NCBI GenBank assembly: GCA_000783305.1 | Contig: JROE01000005.1 | Span: 395,080-459,079 of the forward strand | Direction: 5' to 3' | Source of the DNA: Sphingobacteriaceae bacterium DW12 | GTDB taxonomy: Bacteria; Bacteroidota; Bacteroidia; Sphingobacteriales; Sphingobacteriaceae | Length of the DNA stretch: 64,000 nucleotides | Part shown: one piece after another, positions 55,835 through 64,000 of the stretch | Numbering within the stretch: position 1 is the first letter of the stretch | Layout: each line of letters opens with the position of its first letter | The notes under the pieces: model-generated | What the model was told of the DNA's origin: nothing | Databases searched by the model: none | What the model saw: the letters and a program-made list of their open reading frames with translations, nothing else | Program-made: the position numbers and the translations under genes

Positions 55835-58800
55835 TTAGAAGTTGATATTGATACCAGCGCTAAATTTTTTCAAATAAGGATAGATACCCCCCGAGTTAAG
55901 ATTCTCCGCGTCAGCCTCGATTCCTTGAGGGAGTTTGTCAAATAGGAATAAGTTCTCACCAGTGAAATAAAGACGGATATTTTCAATCTTTTTGGTCTTT
56001 AACAACTCTTTCCCCAAGTTATAGCCTACCGTGATATTTCGAACGCGCAGATATGAGCCATCTTGCAGGTACTTGGTTTGCACCCTACGGTTGGCCCCTG
56101 TATTTAATCCCCCATTGGCATATACGCGACCGTAGTACGCATCCTGATTTTCTGTTGTCCAATAATCCAACGTGTGTTGATAAAGTGTTGCAAACTCATT
56201 GGTCAATGGCCAAATGATTGGATTACTCATCCACAGATCACGTTTGCCTACGCCCTGTAAAAATATGGATAAGTCTATATTCTTATAGCTAAAATTACCA
56301 TTGATACCGAATTGGTACCGTCTTCGATTGTTTCCGATAATCTGCATGTCACCAGGGTTGCTGAGTGTACCATTTCCAGAAAATATGATGCCATCACCAT
56401 TCAGGTCTTTATACAGTACATCGCCCGGATTTTGTGCCACACCATTGAAATATGGAATGCCGGGTTTGAGTTTCCCTCCGATTAGACCATCTTTGATAGA
56501 GCCAGGCTCAAAATCATCAACCGTGTAATAGCGATCTGTTACATAGCCCCAGATTTCGCCCATTTCGTGTCCCTTGTAATAGCTGCTAATATTGCCCGCA
56601 CTGTTGTTGATGCGTGTTATGAATCCTCTATTATCCGATAAATTAAAGCCCAAAGAGTAGCTGAAGGCGTTGATTTTGTCTTTCCATGCCAATTCCCATT
56701 CCCAGCCTTTAGATTCCAGGTCGGTGACATTCTGATAAGGTGGAGTAGACCCTAATACCGCTGGCAGATCGGCTCCTGGGTACAACATACCGATGGTTTG
56801 TCTTCTGAACCAATCGAAGCTTGTCGTCAGCTTATTATTGAATAATCCTACATCCACACCAAGATTTAATGTCCTTACCACTTCCCATGTGAATGTCGAA
56901 GATACGAGGTCTGGACGATTGATGGTTAGGTAGCGGATGCCCGTCTCTGGATTTATCCATCCCGCATTTGTCGTTGTCATTTCAGGATTCACTGGGAAAT
57001 AGACTTGCTCATTATTCGAATTCAAGACCACTTGGTTTCCGATTTCACCGAAGGATCCTCTGAACTTTAGCAAAGGGACCAAATTACGAATAGGAGACAT
57101 GAACTCCTCTTCACTCACATTCCACCCGGCCGATACGGATGGGAAGAATCCAAATCTTGACCCCTCTTGGAAGCGAGAAGAACCATCTAAGCGTCCATTG
57201 ACTTCAAGTAGATATTTGTTTTTGTAATCGTAATTTATACGTCCAAAATAACCCAGTACCGCATATTGACCAAATGAATCGTCTACCTCTTGGGTACCAC
57301 TACTTGTCCCTAGTGATGGTGATGTAGGATTTAATATGTCGTATCGGGTTGCTGTGAAACTTTCAAAATGGCTCTTTTCATAATTGGTACCCAAGAGGTA
57401 CTTTAGATTGTGATTACCAATACTGTGCGTGTAGTTAGCGTAAAAGTTTAACGCATTGTAGTTCGTTATGCTGTTACGTCTTCTATAAAATTGATTATTG
57501 AACAGGTATTCTTCCGTATAGTTGTTCGGATTCATGTACTTGTTCTTTGTTTGGAAGAATTTATTATTCTTATTCGTTTTATTGAAAGTATACTCCGCTG
57601 TAATATTCAATCCCTTTAAAGGGTTGTATTCCGCTTTACCAAAAAGACGCAAGTCGTCGTTATAATCTTGTTCAGGCTGCTCGTACTTCAGGTAATTATT
57701 GGGTGAACCGTAGGGGATCAAGGTCCCATCCATCGCTTCTGCATATCCAGGGTCAAGATAAGAACCAAAAGTAATTGCTCGGTAGAACATTTCTGTCATA
57801 TTCATTGGAGTTTTCCTTTTATCGTTCTTATATAAGATGTTGGCACTGACGTTTAGATTTTTGGCCAGTTCCGTACTTATGTAAGCATTTAGGTTGTATC
57901 TGTTGTACTTGTCGTTGCTGGTTGTCATTATTCCATCTTCGTCAGCATACATACCTGATAGTCGATAAGCTATCTTTTCACTACCTCCACTGAAAGATAG
58001 GTTATGAAGCTGTTCAAAGCCTGTTGTGAACACCTCATTATAGAGGTCATGTGTTTTCAACGGATATTTGGTGTTACCTACCGTCGTTATTCCTTCAGGA
58101 TATTTCGTTGGATCAGCCTCATATTCTTTTAGCAAATTTAGCCAAGTGTCTACATTTTGACCGGTCCAGTTTGTTGTATTGCCGAAATCCTTTAATCCTT
58201 GAACAAATTCCAATGGACTAGCTTTTTCGGGCAATGTCGTAGCTTTGGACGAAGTCAGGTTGGTTGAATAATTAAATCTTGTTGGTTGGTTTCTACCGGC
58301 TTTTTTGGTGGTGATCAAGATGACTCCATAGGCTGCTCGGGCCCCGTATATGGAAGCCGCTGCTGCGTCCTTCAAGATAGTCACATTTTGGATATCTTTT
58401 GGGTTCACGTCATCTATATTCATCGGCACATTATCGACCAATACCAGTGGCGCGCCCCCATTGATCGAAGTCACACCTCTAATATTCAGATCTGTGCCTT
58501 GGCCGGGCCGTCCGCTACCAAATGTGACCTGCATACCCGGCATAGCTCCCTGTAGTGCTTGGGAAGCACTACTTACCGGTCTGTCTCCGAGTACCTTGTC
58601 CATGTCCACTGAAGATACTGCCCCAGTCAGGTTGGCTTTCTTTTGAGTTCCGAAGCCTACGACGACGACTTCGTCCAAAGACGTGATATCCTCTTCCATT
58701 ACAATACGCATTTCTTGACTAGACGCTGTCGTTTCTTGACTCAGGTAGCCTATATAGCTTATGATCAGTATTGCTTCATTCTTACTTGCCAGTAGCTCAA

Positions 58801-59296
58801 ACCTTCCATTCTCGTTACTGCTAGTTCCATTGTTGGAGCCTTTCTCAATGATAGATACACCTGAGAGTGGCTTACCTGTATTGTCCACTACAATCCCTTT
58901 GATGGGCTGCCCTTGTCGTTTTTTGTCCAAAGGTGTGATGATCATCCTGCTATCTTCCAATCTTTTGATTGATAGTCCTGCACTGTTGAGTAGAGGAAGT
59001 AACACCTGTGACCAAGGCTGGTTTGACACATTAATGGATCCAACTTGATTGTCCAATACAAGATTGTCGAGGTAGATAAATTTGACTTTGGTTTGCTTTT
59101 CGATTGATTTGATTACATCTTTAAGGTCACTGTCGAATAGGCGTAATGTGACCTTTTCTTGGGCAAATGAATTATTAGCCAAGGCAGAAGTCGAAGATAT
59201 AAACAATAAGCAAATGACTAGCTTAAACATCAATAGGATCTTTAGGGATAAAGGAATCTGCACACGCGCATTGTTGGCATGTAAATTAATTTTCAT
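55835..59296 (-). CDS. SusC/RagA TonB-dependent receptor with STN domain, sulfatase PUL
   Basis: An 1153-residue transporter. After the leader (LVICLLFISSTSALANNSFAQ) comes an STN domain (about residues 48-120; LKDVIKSIEKQTKVKFIYLDNL), a carboxypeptidase-like domain (about 133-210), a plug (about 212-330; GAMPGMQVTFGSGRPGQGTDLNIRGV and DAAAASIYGARAAYGVILITTKKA) and the barrel ending FSAGININF. The STN domain fits control through the FecR/sigma pair just upstream. Together with SusD it should import the product handled by the two sulfatases. Confidence 0.93.
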   Translation of the reverse strand: MKINLHANNARVQIPLSLKILLMFKLVICLLFISSTSALANNSFAQEKVTLRLFDSDLKDVIKSIEKQTKVKFIYLDNLVLDNQVGSINVSNQPWSQVLLPLLNSAGLSIKRLEDSRMIITPLDKKRQGQPIKGIVVDNTGKPLSGVSIIEKGSNNGTSSNENGRFELLASKNEAILIISYIGYLSQETTASSQEMRIVMEEDITSLDEVVVVGFGTQKKANLTGAVSSVDMDKVLGDRPVSSASQALQGAMPGMQVTFGSGRPGQGTDLNIRGVTSINGGAPLVLVDNVPMNIDDVNPKDIQNVTILKDAAAASIYGARAAYGVILITTKKAGRNQPTRFNYSTNLTSSKATTLPEKASPLEFVQGLKDFGNTTNWTGQNVDTWLNLLKEYEADPTKYPEGITTVGNTKYPLKTHDLYNEVFTTGFEQLHNLSFSGGSEKIAYRLSGMYADEDGIMTTSNDKYNRYNLNAYISTELAKNLNVSANILYKNDKRKTPMNMTEMFYRAITFGSYLDPGYAEAMDGTLIPYGSPNNYLKYEQPEQDYNDDLRLFGKAEYNPLKGLNITAEYTFNKTNKNNKFFQTKNKYMNPNNYTEEYLFNNQFYRRRNSITNYNALNFYANYTHSIGNHNLKYLLGTNYEKSHFESFTATRYDILNPTSPSLGTSSGTQEVDDSFGQYAVLGYFGRINYDYKNKYLLEVNGRLDGSSRFQEGSRFGFFPSVSAGWNVSEEEFMSPIRNLVPLLKFRGSFGEIGNQVVLNSNNEQVYFPVNPEMTTTNAGWINPETGIRYLTINRPDLVSSTFTWEVVRTLNLGVDVGLFNNKLTTSFDWFRRQTIGMLYPGADLPAVLGSTPPYQNVTDLESKGWEWELAWKDKINAFSYSLGFNLSDNRGFITRINNSAGNISSYYKGHEMGEIWGYVTDRYYTVDDFEPGSIKDGLIGGKLKPGIPYFNGVAQNPGDVLYKDLNGDGIIFSGNGTLSNPGDMQIIGNNRRRYQFGINGNFSYKNIDLSIFLQGVGKRDLWMSNPIIWPLTNEFATLYQHTLDYWTTENQDAYYGRVYANGGLNTGANRRVQTKYLQDGSYLRVRNITVGYNLGKELLKTKKIENIRLYFTGENLFLFDKLPQGIEADAENLNSGGIYPYLKKFSAGININF

Positions 59297-59322
59297 AAAT
59301 TTGATTTAATTGATTTTTAATA

Positions 59323-59404
59323 AAGTACCGTACTTTCTCACGGCGAGGTACTTGTTAATTGATTAATCATACATAAGTTTAAGGGTACATCTTTTGATGT
59401 ATCC
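59323..59404 (-). repeat. two hairpins between fecR and susC (sulfatase PUL)
   Basis: AAGTACC (59323-59329) pairs with GGTACTT (59347-59353). GGGTACATC (59383-59391) pairs with GATGTATCC (59396-59404), allowing one G-T. As in the PUL at 34-46 kb, they occupy the gap between anti-sigma and susC genes and may be an attenuator, processing site or leader structure. Confidence 0.4.
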
Positions 59405-59444
59405 TTTTTTAATAGGTCAATTTATTCCATCTCTTCTGGTTTTG

Positions 59445-60509
59445 TTAGTAAATAATAATTTTTTGATTTTGTTTTTTGTACTTGAAGTTTGCTCCACCAT
59501 ATTGCAATATTTCTAAGACATCCTCGGCATGTTTTTCTGTAAATGTCCCTGTAACGGAAAGGTTCGCCAAATCGACATTTTGCAATTCAATTTTGGTGTC
59601 ATACCATTTTTCCATTTTCAGTACCGCTGTGGACAATGGCTCGCTATCAAATGCCAGTTTGTCCTCTTTCCAGGCTATTTCCGAAGGTATCTCACCATCG
59701 GCCTTTTTACCAAATAAGGTCTTTTCAACTCGATACTCTTCCGTGGGTACCGGTTGGTCTATAGATTGCTGGTCGGTCGTAAGGTTTGTCCGTATCTTTA
59801 TTTTTTCACCTGGGATAAGATGGTATACCTGTCCGGCTGATTGGTTCTTTTTATCCACGTATAGTTCGATTTTACCTTCCACAAGGCTGGCTTCGTACGT
59901 GTCTTCATCCGAATAGGATTTGATGTTAAATGAAGTCCCTATTACCTTTATCTTTATTTCTTTGGCAGATACGATCATCGGTAATTCCTTATTCGAGGTC
60001 ACCTCAAAAAAAGCCTCACCTTCTAGTTGTATATTACGGTCGGTCTTTCCAAATGAGGGGAGGTAGGATATGTGACTGCCGCTATTTAGCCATACGATCG
60101 TACCATCTGGAAGGGTTATCTTTTTCCTTTCGGCATTTTTAGTATTTATCGTCTGCGCAAGCGCTCCAGACGTTTTTGCTTTATGATTTTTTTGCAAAAG
60201 AATCGCCGAGAACAAGAATAGTATACCGATAGCAGCCGCAGCAATAGCAGTTATCTTGAAAGGGATTCTAACGGGTTTCTTTTCAGCCGTAGCACCCGAT
60301 GTCAGCCTTGAAGAGGCCACTATACGCTCCAATTTAGCTTGCAATTCTGTCGTCGAACTCTTTTTTATGGTTGATTTTGTTAACGAATCGAATAGGGCGC
60401 GACTGTTGTTGTCATTTGCCAAATGATTTTCCAACAGTATCTGTTCGTCTTTAGTAATTTCTCGCTTTAGATATTTGTGTATTAGCTCATAAAATTGATC
60501 TTCGCTCAT
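59445..60509 (-). CDS. FecR-family anti-sigma factor, sulfatase PUL
   Basis: A 354-residue protein. The N-terminal sigma-binding segment (YELIHKYLKREITKDEQILLENHLAND) is followed by one membrane helix (about residues 86-106) and the FecR domain with KKITLPDGTIVWLNSGSHISYLPSF and EGEAFFEV. The C-terminal STN-like domain (LSTAVLKMEKWYDTKIEL) is present. It lies between its sigma gene (64 bp) and susC (148 bp). Confidence 0.93.
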   Translation of the reverse strand: MSEDQFYELIHKYLKREITKDEQILLENHLANDNNSRALFDSLTKSTIKKSSTTELQAKLERIVASSRLTSGATAEKKPVRIPFKITAIAAAAIGILFLFSAILLQKNHKAKTSGALAQTINTKNAERKKITLPDGTIVWLNSGSHISYLPSFGKTDRNIQLEGEAFFEVTSNKELPMIVSAKEIKIKVIGTSFNIKSYSDEDTYEASLVEGKIELYVDKKNQSAGQVYHLIPGEKIKIRTNLTTDQQSIDQPVPTEEYRVEKTLFGKKADGEIPSEIAWKEDKLAFDSEPLSTAVLKMEKWYDTKIELQNVDLANLSVTGTFTEKHAEDVLEILQYGGANFKYKKQNQKIIIY

Positions 60510-60573
60510 GTTATGTCTTGGCTGTTTGTAGATAAGACAATTCAGCGTGACAAATTCACCAATGAAAAAAAAA

Positions 60574-61119
60574 TTATTTTTTTAAAAGAGCTCTTATATG
60601 TTTTAAGGCCATTTGAATATGCCGGTCCACTGTATTCACGCTGACCTCCATAATACTGGCCGTTTCGCGGTAGCTCAAAGAGTTGTCTTTAACCAAAGTA
60701 AAGGCCATTTTCATTTTAGGAGGCATCTTGTCTATTGCGCTTTCCAGTTGTTGCAGGAATTCTTTGGTTAGCACAAGCTCTTCCGGCGTATAAGGATGCT
60801 GGACCTCTCGTTCCGACTCTTTGTGCAAGATCCTGACCTTTTGTTGGGAAAGGTGATTGAGTGCGCTATTTTTGACAGATTGAAATAAATATGTTTTCAA
60901 ATTGGATACACGTTGAAATTTATCGGTACTGGTCCATATCTTAGCCATCAACTCGGAGACAATATCTTCGGCGACTTCTGTGTCCTTTGTAATTGAAGAT
61001 GAAAAATGCAGTAGACTGTCGTAGAAGTGAAAGAATATTTTTTTAAAGGCCGTTTCATCTCCAGACGCAATTGCGTCCAGAACTGCCCTCCATTCTATAT
61101 CCATCGTTTTCTTTAACAT
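60574..61119 (-). CDS. ECF RNA polymerase sigma factor, sulfatase PUL
   Basis: A 181-residue ECF sigma. Region 2 (AFKKIFFHFYDSLLHFSS, VAEDIVSELMAKIW) and region 4 (MPPKMKMAFTLVKDNSLSYRETASIMEVSVNTVDRHIQMALKHIRALLKK) are complete. First gene of the minus-strand PUL; the likely target is the susC promoter. A second in-frame ATG six codons downstream is an alternative start. Confidence 0.92.
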   Translation of the reverse strand: MLKKTMDIEWRAVLDAIASGDETAFKKIFFHFYDSLLHFSSSITKDTEVAEDIVSELMAKIWTSTDKFQRVSNLKTYLFQSVKNSALNHLSQQKVRILHKESEREVQHPYTPEELVLTKEFLQQLESAIDKMPPKMKMAFTLVKDNSLSYRETASIMEVSVNTVDRHIQMALKHIRALLKK

Positions 61120-61276
61120 TTTATCCTCCGCATCGAGGTCTAAAATATTAATAAAAATCGACTTAGATAAAATCTATTAAAAAAACTCCTTATTCTGATT
61201 TTACGACAGATAGGCACTGTCTATTTTTTAAACGGGGTGTTCGTAAACCAATACTTAATAATTCGTTCATAAGACT

Positions 61277-61933
61277 TTATAGTTCATTAACTATGTTCAT
61301 CACGCGTGCTGTAAACGGGTTGCAATGGCATAGATTAAACTCAAACAATTCTTCTGCCGTGTACGATTTTTCTATTTCAATTCGCAACATAGCTTTAGCT
61401 CGAGTCAATCGTACTTTCACATTTGCTTCACTGATATCAAGTACGGAAGAAGTTTCAGCAACATTCAATCCGTTAATCTCCCGTAAAGAAAACACCATCC
61501 TATAATCCTCGGGAATTTTGGAAAGTGATTTTTCAATTACATTTCCTAACTCACGGATGTGAATTTCCCTTTGCATATTGTTATTTGAATTACTGAACAT
61601 TTGCGTTACGTTTTCATGGACGGTTTCGTTTGCACATTCATTCTTATAACTGAATTTTTGCTTTTTGCGGTAGCAATTATTAAGCATTATCCTAATTATC
61701 CAGGTTTTAAAGTTTGAACGTTGTTCCAACTGAGATAAACTCTTGAAAGCATCGATATATGTATCCTGCATCAGATCCTGTGTGTCTTCGTGATTGTAGT
61801 TGTACGACCGCCCAATTTTATATAAATAGGGATTAAACCGCCTTACAATAATTTCGTAAAGCAGTTTATCTCCGTTTAAAATACGATTGATAATTTCAAC
61901 CACTGTTAATTGGTCAAATTGTTTCATTGTCAT
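61277..61933 (-). CDS. ECF sigma factor coupled to a DoxX-like gene
   Basis: A 218-residue sigma factor of a different branch from the PUL sigmas. Region 2 (LYEIIVRRFNPYLYKIGRSY, DTQDLMQDTYIDAFKSL) and region 4 (IPEDYRMVFSLREINGLNVAETSSVLDISEANVKVRLTRAKAMLR) are clear. A C-terminal tail (ELFEFNLCHCNPFTARVMNIV) with Cys-x-Cys follows. Tails of this kind occur in stress-type Bacteroidota ECF sigmas and may bind a metal or partner. No FecR or zinc-binding anti-sigma gene is adjacent. Its ATG overlaps the stop of the DoxX gene (TAATG). Confidence 0.88.
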   Translation of the reverse strand: MTMKQFDQLTVVEIINRILNGDKLLYEIIVRRFNPYLYKIGRSYNYNHEDTQDLMQDTYIDAFKSLSQLEQRSNFKTWIIRIMLNNCYRKKQKFSYKNECANETVHENVTQMFSNSNNNMQREIHIRELGNVIEKSLSKIPEDYRMVFSLREINGLNVAETSSVLDISEANVKVRLTRAKAMLRIEIEKSYTAEELFEFNLCHCNPFTARVMNIVNEL

Positions 61934-62316
61934 TATTCTACTAATTTAGAAATTCTTGCCATTGAGAATGCTGCGATAGCCATTACAAGGTCACGAACTG
62001 CTACATCAACATAGTTAAATCCGATTAGTAGTGTGAGTGCAATAATCGTCAACCAGCCTGCAACAATGTAACCGCCAATTGCGGCTTTTTTCAACACAAT
62101 GATACCTGCTACTATTTCAATAACGCCCACAATCATCATAAATACGGAAGTGGGAAAGGGTAGTACTCCAGCCATTGAAGGACTGATATATTGTTCCCAA
62201 TGCGTTAACAAGTTCGTAAATTTGTCTGCACCTGCGACAATTGGTACAATTCCGAATGTGTACTTTAATAGGTTGAATGTCTGTGTCAATGATTGACTTT
62301 TGATTTTACTTTCCAT
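61933..62316 (-). CDS. DoxX-like membrane protein
   Basis: A 127-residue integral membrane protein with four hydrophobic helices (around TFGIVPIVAGADKFTN, FMMIVGVIEIVAGIIVL, GGYIVAGWLTIIALTLLIGF and DLVMAIAAFSMARI). This is the DoxX/DoxD-like four-helix layout seen in quinone-linked redox membrane proteins. It is the first gene of a two-gene unit with the ECF sigma, coupled by a one-base stop/start overlap, so it may sense membrane or redox stress; that is inference. Confidence 0.8.
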   Translation of the reverse strand: MESKIKSQSLTQTFNLLKYTFGIVPIVAGADKFTNLLTHWEQYISPSMAGVLPFPTSVFMMIVGVIEIVAGIIVLKKAAIGGYIVAGWLTIIALTLLIGFNYVDVAVRDLVMAIAAFSMARISKLVE

Positions 62317-62688
62317 TTTTTTTCTTTTTGATTATTTGTATCCTATTAGGGTGAATGAAAAACGAAAAGGTTACAATGTATCTGCAAGAAATGTAAAGAG
62401 GTGGCATTCTTTTGCTTCTTTTCTTTGATCGCAAATATGGAAAAAAAGAAGTGTTTAAAGCAGGAGCAAAGGAGCAGCTAGTTCGTTGGCTTTGAATAGT
62501 CGTAATATGCTTTTTCCGTGAAGAGGGAACTTATCTTAAAAAAAGGAGGAGCTTAACTCTCATCAAATCGTTATTTATACCTGGGCGATAGCATACGTGG
62601 GGTTTGTAGCAGTATAGTGCCATCTCTATTTAACCGGGCACATATCTTTGTTTTACTTTTGGTGAGCCTTCCTGTATGGAAGCCCCGA
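62317..62688. other. intergenic region, no gene seen
   Basis: No coding frame is supported. A weak 5-bp hairpin (62668-62672 with 62678-62682) lies just beyond the lipoprotein stop and may be its transcript end. The DoxX promoter should be near 62320-62400, but no good -7 match was found. Confidence 0.5.
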
Positions 62689-63204
62689 TTATTTACCCTT
62701 GGTCTTCAGCTTAAAACTGTTCATTACCTCTTGGGCTTTTGAAAGGTTTTCTTCAAATGTATCCACTGTTGCGGTGTAGGTGAGTATATACGCTTTATTG
62801 TTTTGAACGAAATCGTGTTGTAAAAATTTTAGATCGCCCTCTCCAAAGTTTGCTTCAAATATTATAGACTGATATTCCGTACCATTCTGATTCATCTTTT
62901 CGCTCTTGATCAGCTGTCCAGAAGATTTTATTTGGGATTCGGTTAGCTCAACAAACTGTTCCAGATTAAGGTTGGCCTCTGTAAGGTCCTGCACGAGGAG
63001 GTTGATGTTGTTCCTGAAATTCTGATTCGTGTCGTGAGGCAGCACGATGTATAAATCAGTGCCATTTATACCCGAGTCATCCATATCATAACTCTTATTG
63101 TATGAGATTGAGTAATCTTCATGCGCGAAGGTCCCTTGATTATCGGATTTACAGCTTGAAAATGTCAACAACAATGTTGTCACCATGAGGTATATAAATT
63201 TCAT
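62689..63204 (-). CDS. hypothetical lipoprotein, DcrB/PsbP-like fold
   Basis: A 171-residue lipoprotein (lipobox FSSC-KSD). The mature part has the pattern of the DcrB/PsbP/Mog1 fold: an N-terminal SISYNKSYDMD, a helix LNLEQFVELTESQIKSSGQLI, strands (TEYQSIIFEA, KFLQHDFVQNNKAYILTYTAT) and a C-terminal helix FEENLSKAQEVMNSFKL. Such proteins are periplasmic or outer-membrane accessories with no fixed function. Single gene. Confidence 0.7.
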   Translation of the reverse strand: MKFIYLMVTTLLLTFSSCKSDNQGTFAHEDYSISYNKSYDMDDSGINGTDLYIVLPHDTNQNFRNNINLLVQDLTEANLNLEQFVELTESQIKSSGQLIKSEKMNQNGTEYQSIIFEANFGEGDLKFLQHDFVQNNKAYILTYTATVDTFEENLSKAQEVMNSFKLKTKGK

Positions 63205-63748
63205 TTCTGTAATAGTTTTAAATTTAATTGGGTTATAAGTAAGCTTGTGTTATTTCTTCTCTAGCACCGCCGTCATCAGACGCGAATACACTACTCGTTG
63301 CGACCTGCCCTAAACTACTGCTGTTTTCCTGTCTTAAGTTTCAGGTAATTGTTCTACAATTTGCTCATCGACTCCAAATCCGATGCTATCTTTTACAGCG
63401 ATATTACTTAATGTTTCATTTGCTGTTACAATATACGTATATTTTCCGGACATGTACAACAGGTCTGCGCCACACGGGATCACCTATTGGAGTCGAGGTG
63501 GGAGCGGGGTGTGAAGTTGATTGAAAACAGGTGTGGTAGAGCGCATACAGGGAGTGCTCCCAACCAATTATATAACGTTAAATCATCAATGTTACACCGC
63601 ATAGTAGCTATGGCCGGACTTTGACTATGCACGTCCCCTATCAAAGGGGAGATTGTAGTCCATTCGCAAAGACCTTTATGAACCGGTAATGTGGAAAAAC
63701 GGTAAGTAGTTTGTTATAAACTCCTAGTAAGTTGAGCCAAACAGGATA
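63205..63748. other. gene-poor stretch before the right-edge repeats
   Basis: Apart from the short minus-strand frame at 63334-63483, no gene is supported. Base composition is closer to average than in other spacers, consistent with decayed coding DNA. Confidence 0.4.
63334..63483 (-). pseudogene. short frame, possible gene remnant
   Basis: The minus strand encodes a 39-residue frame from the ATG at 63453 (49 from a GTG at 63483) containing SGKYTYIVTANETLSNIAV and GVDEQIVEQLPET. It looks like the end of a beta-rich secreted domain, but is too short for a whole domain. It may be a remnant or an undescribed small protein. Confidence 0.3.
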
Positions 63749-63751
63749 TAG

Positions 63752-64000
63752 ATTTCGAACAAGTGCCAAGACTTTGTGAACAAGTGCTCTGCGTTTGTTG
63801 CAAACTGCTCTGCTTTATCCGACAAGTACTATGACTTTGTGAACAACTGCTATGCGTTTGTCGCAAACTGCTATGCCTTATCGAAAAAGTGTTATGACTT
63901 GTTGGACAAGTGTCGTGCGTTTGTCGAAAACTGCTATGCCTTATCGAAAAAGTGTTATGACTTTGTGAAGAAGTGTTGTGAGTTTGTCGTAAACTGCTGT
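63752..64000. repeat. degenerate 21-bp tandem repeat array, runs off the window
   Basis: Twelve contiguous 21-base units (the last cut off by the window) follow each other without spacers, with the core TTTGTsrnnAAsTGCTATGCs. The best-kept copies alternate in a three-unit 63-bp pattern (TTTGTG..., TTTGTC..., TTATCG...). The array is open in one plus frame, giving heptads such as FVANCYA and LSKKCYD with Cys (rarely Tyr) at position 5, and also open in one minus frame. No in-frame ATG is visible on the plus strand, so coding status cannot be settled here. Confidence 0.75.

Noticed and set aside
63752..64000. CRISPR array
   Set aside because: The 21-base units are contiguous, have no unique spacers, and vary at several positions. 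There are no cas genes nearby.

Overview
The window looks like a chromosomal segment of a Sphingobacteriaceae-type Bacteroidota (Sphingobacterium-like). I base this on the fused SecDF translocase, three SusC/SusD outer-membrane pairs, FecR/ECF-sigma signalling, the small ribosomal protein bTHX, lipobox-rich secreted proteins, A+T-rich intergenic DNA, little sign of Shine-Dalgarno sites, and several matches to the Bacteroidota -7 promoter element TAnnTTTG. I recognised no tRNA, rRNA, CRISPR array, transposase or phage gene.

Left part (about 0.3-21.1 kb), housekeeping and small operons: a [2Fe-2S] ferredoxin, a thioredoxin-reductase-like ferredoxin-NADP reductase and a MarR regulator; SecDF; a small outer-membrane barrel; guaB; bTHX; DinB; a lipoprotein; a DUF1345 membrane protein; a DJ-1/PfpI protein; an FMN reductase; an SGNH hydrolase; RimK with a RimB-like retropepsin; PurM; a hypoxanthine/uracil-type DNA glycosylase; a PAS/LuxR regulator; dipeptidase PepE; MgtE; and a PoxB-like TPP enzyme.

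Middle (21.2-33.1 kb): a sialic-acid utilisation locus. A FadR/GntR repressor (NanR-like) is divergent from SusC, SusD, N-acetylneuraminate lyase, periplasmic mutarotase (NanM), an MFS transporter, an AGE-type N-acylglucosamine 2-epimerase and an exo-sialidase. Two matching 7-3-7 inverted repeats flank the SusC promoter and are good candidates for NanR operators. The enzymes release sialic acid outside the cell, import it across both membranes and convert it through ManNAc to GlcNAc.

Right-centre (34.2-45.9 kb): a second polysaccharide-utilisation locus (PUL) with ECF sigma, FecR anti-sigma, STN-type SusC, SusD, an IPT/NHL lipoprotein, a GH123-like (DUF4091) Tat lipoprotein and a right-handed beta-helix lipoprotein. 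Then come a MutS2-like ATPase without an Smr domain and an orphan TonB-dependent barrel. A third PUL (51.1-61.1 kb, minus strand) has ECF sigma, FecR, STN-type SusC, SusD and two Cys-type sulfatases. Together the three PULs suggest a region specialised for sialylated and/or sulfated amino-sugar-rich glycans such as mucin-type O-glycans, glycolipids or glycosaminoglycans; the exact substrate is inference.

Right edge: an ECF sigma/DoxX pair, a lipoprotein, a possible gene remnant, and a run of degenerate 21-bp tandem repeats with a 63-bp higher-order period that continues off the window. The features I find least explained are the secreted protein built of about 21-residue [DN]-I-F repeats (33.3 kb), the 21-bp repeat array, and the PUL at 34-46 kb, which has no conventional endo-acting glycosidase.
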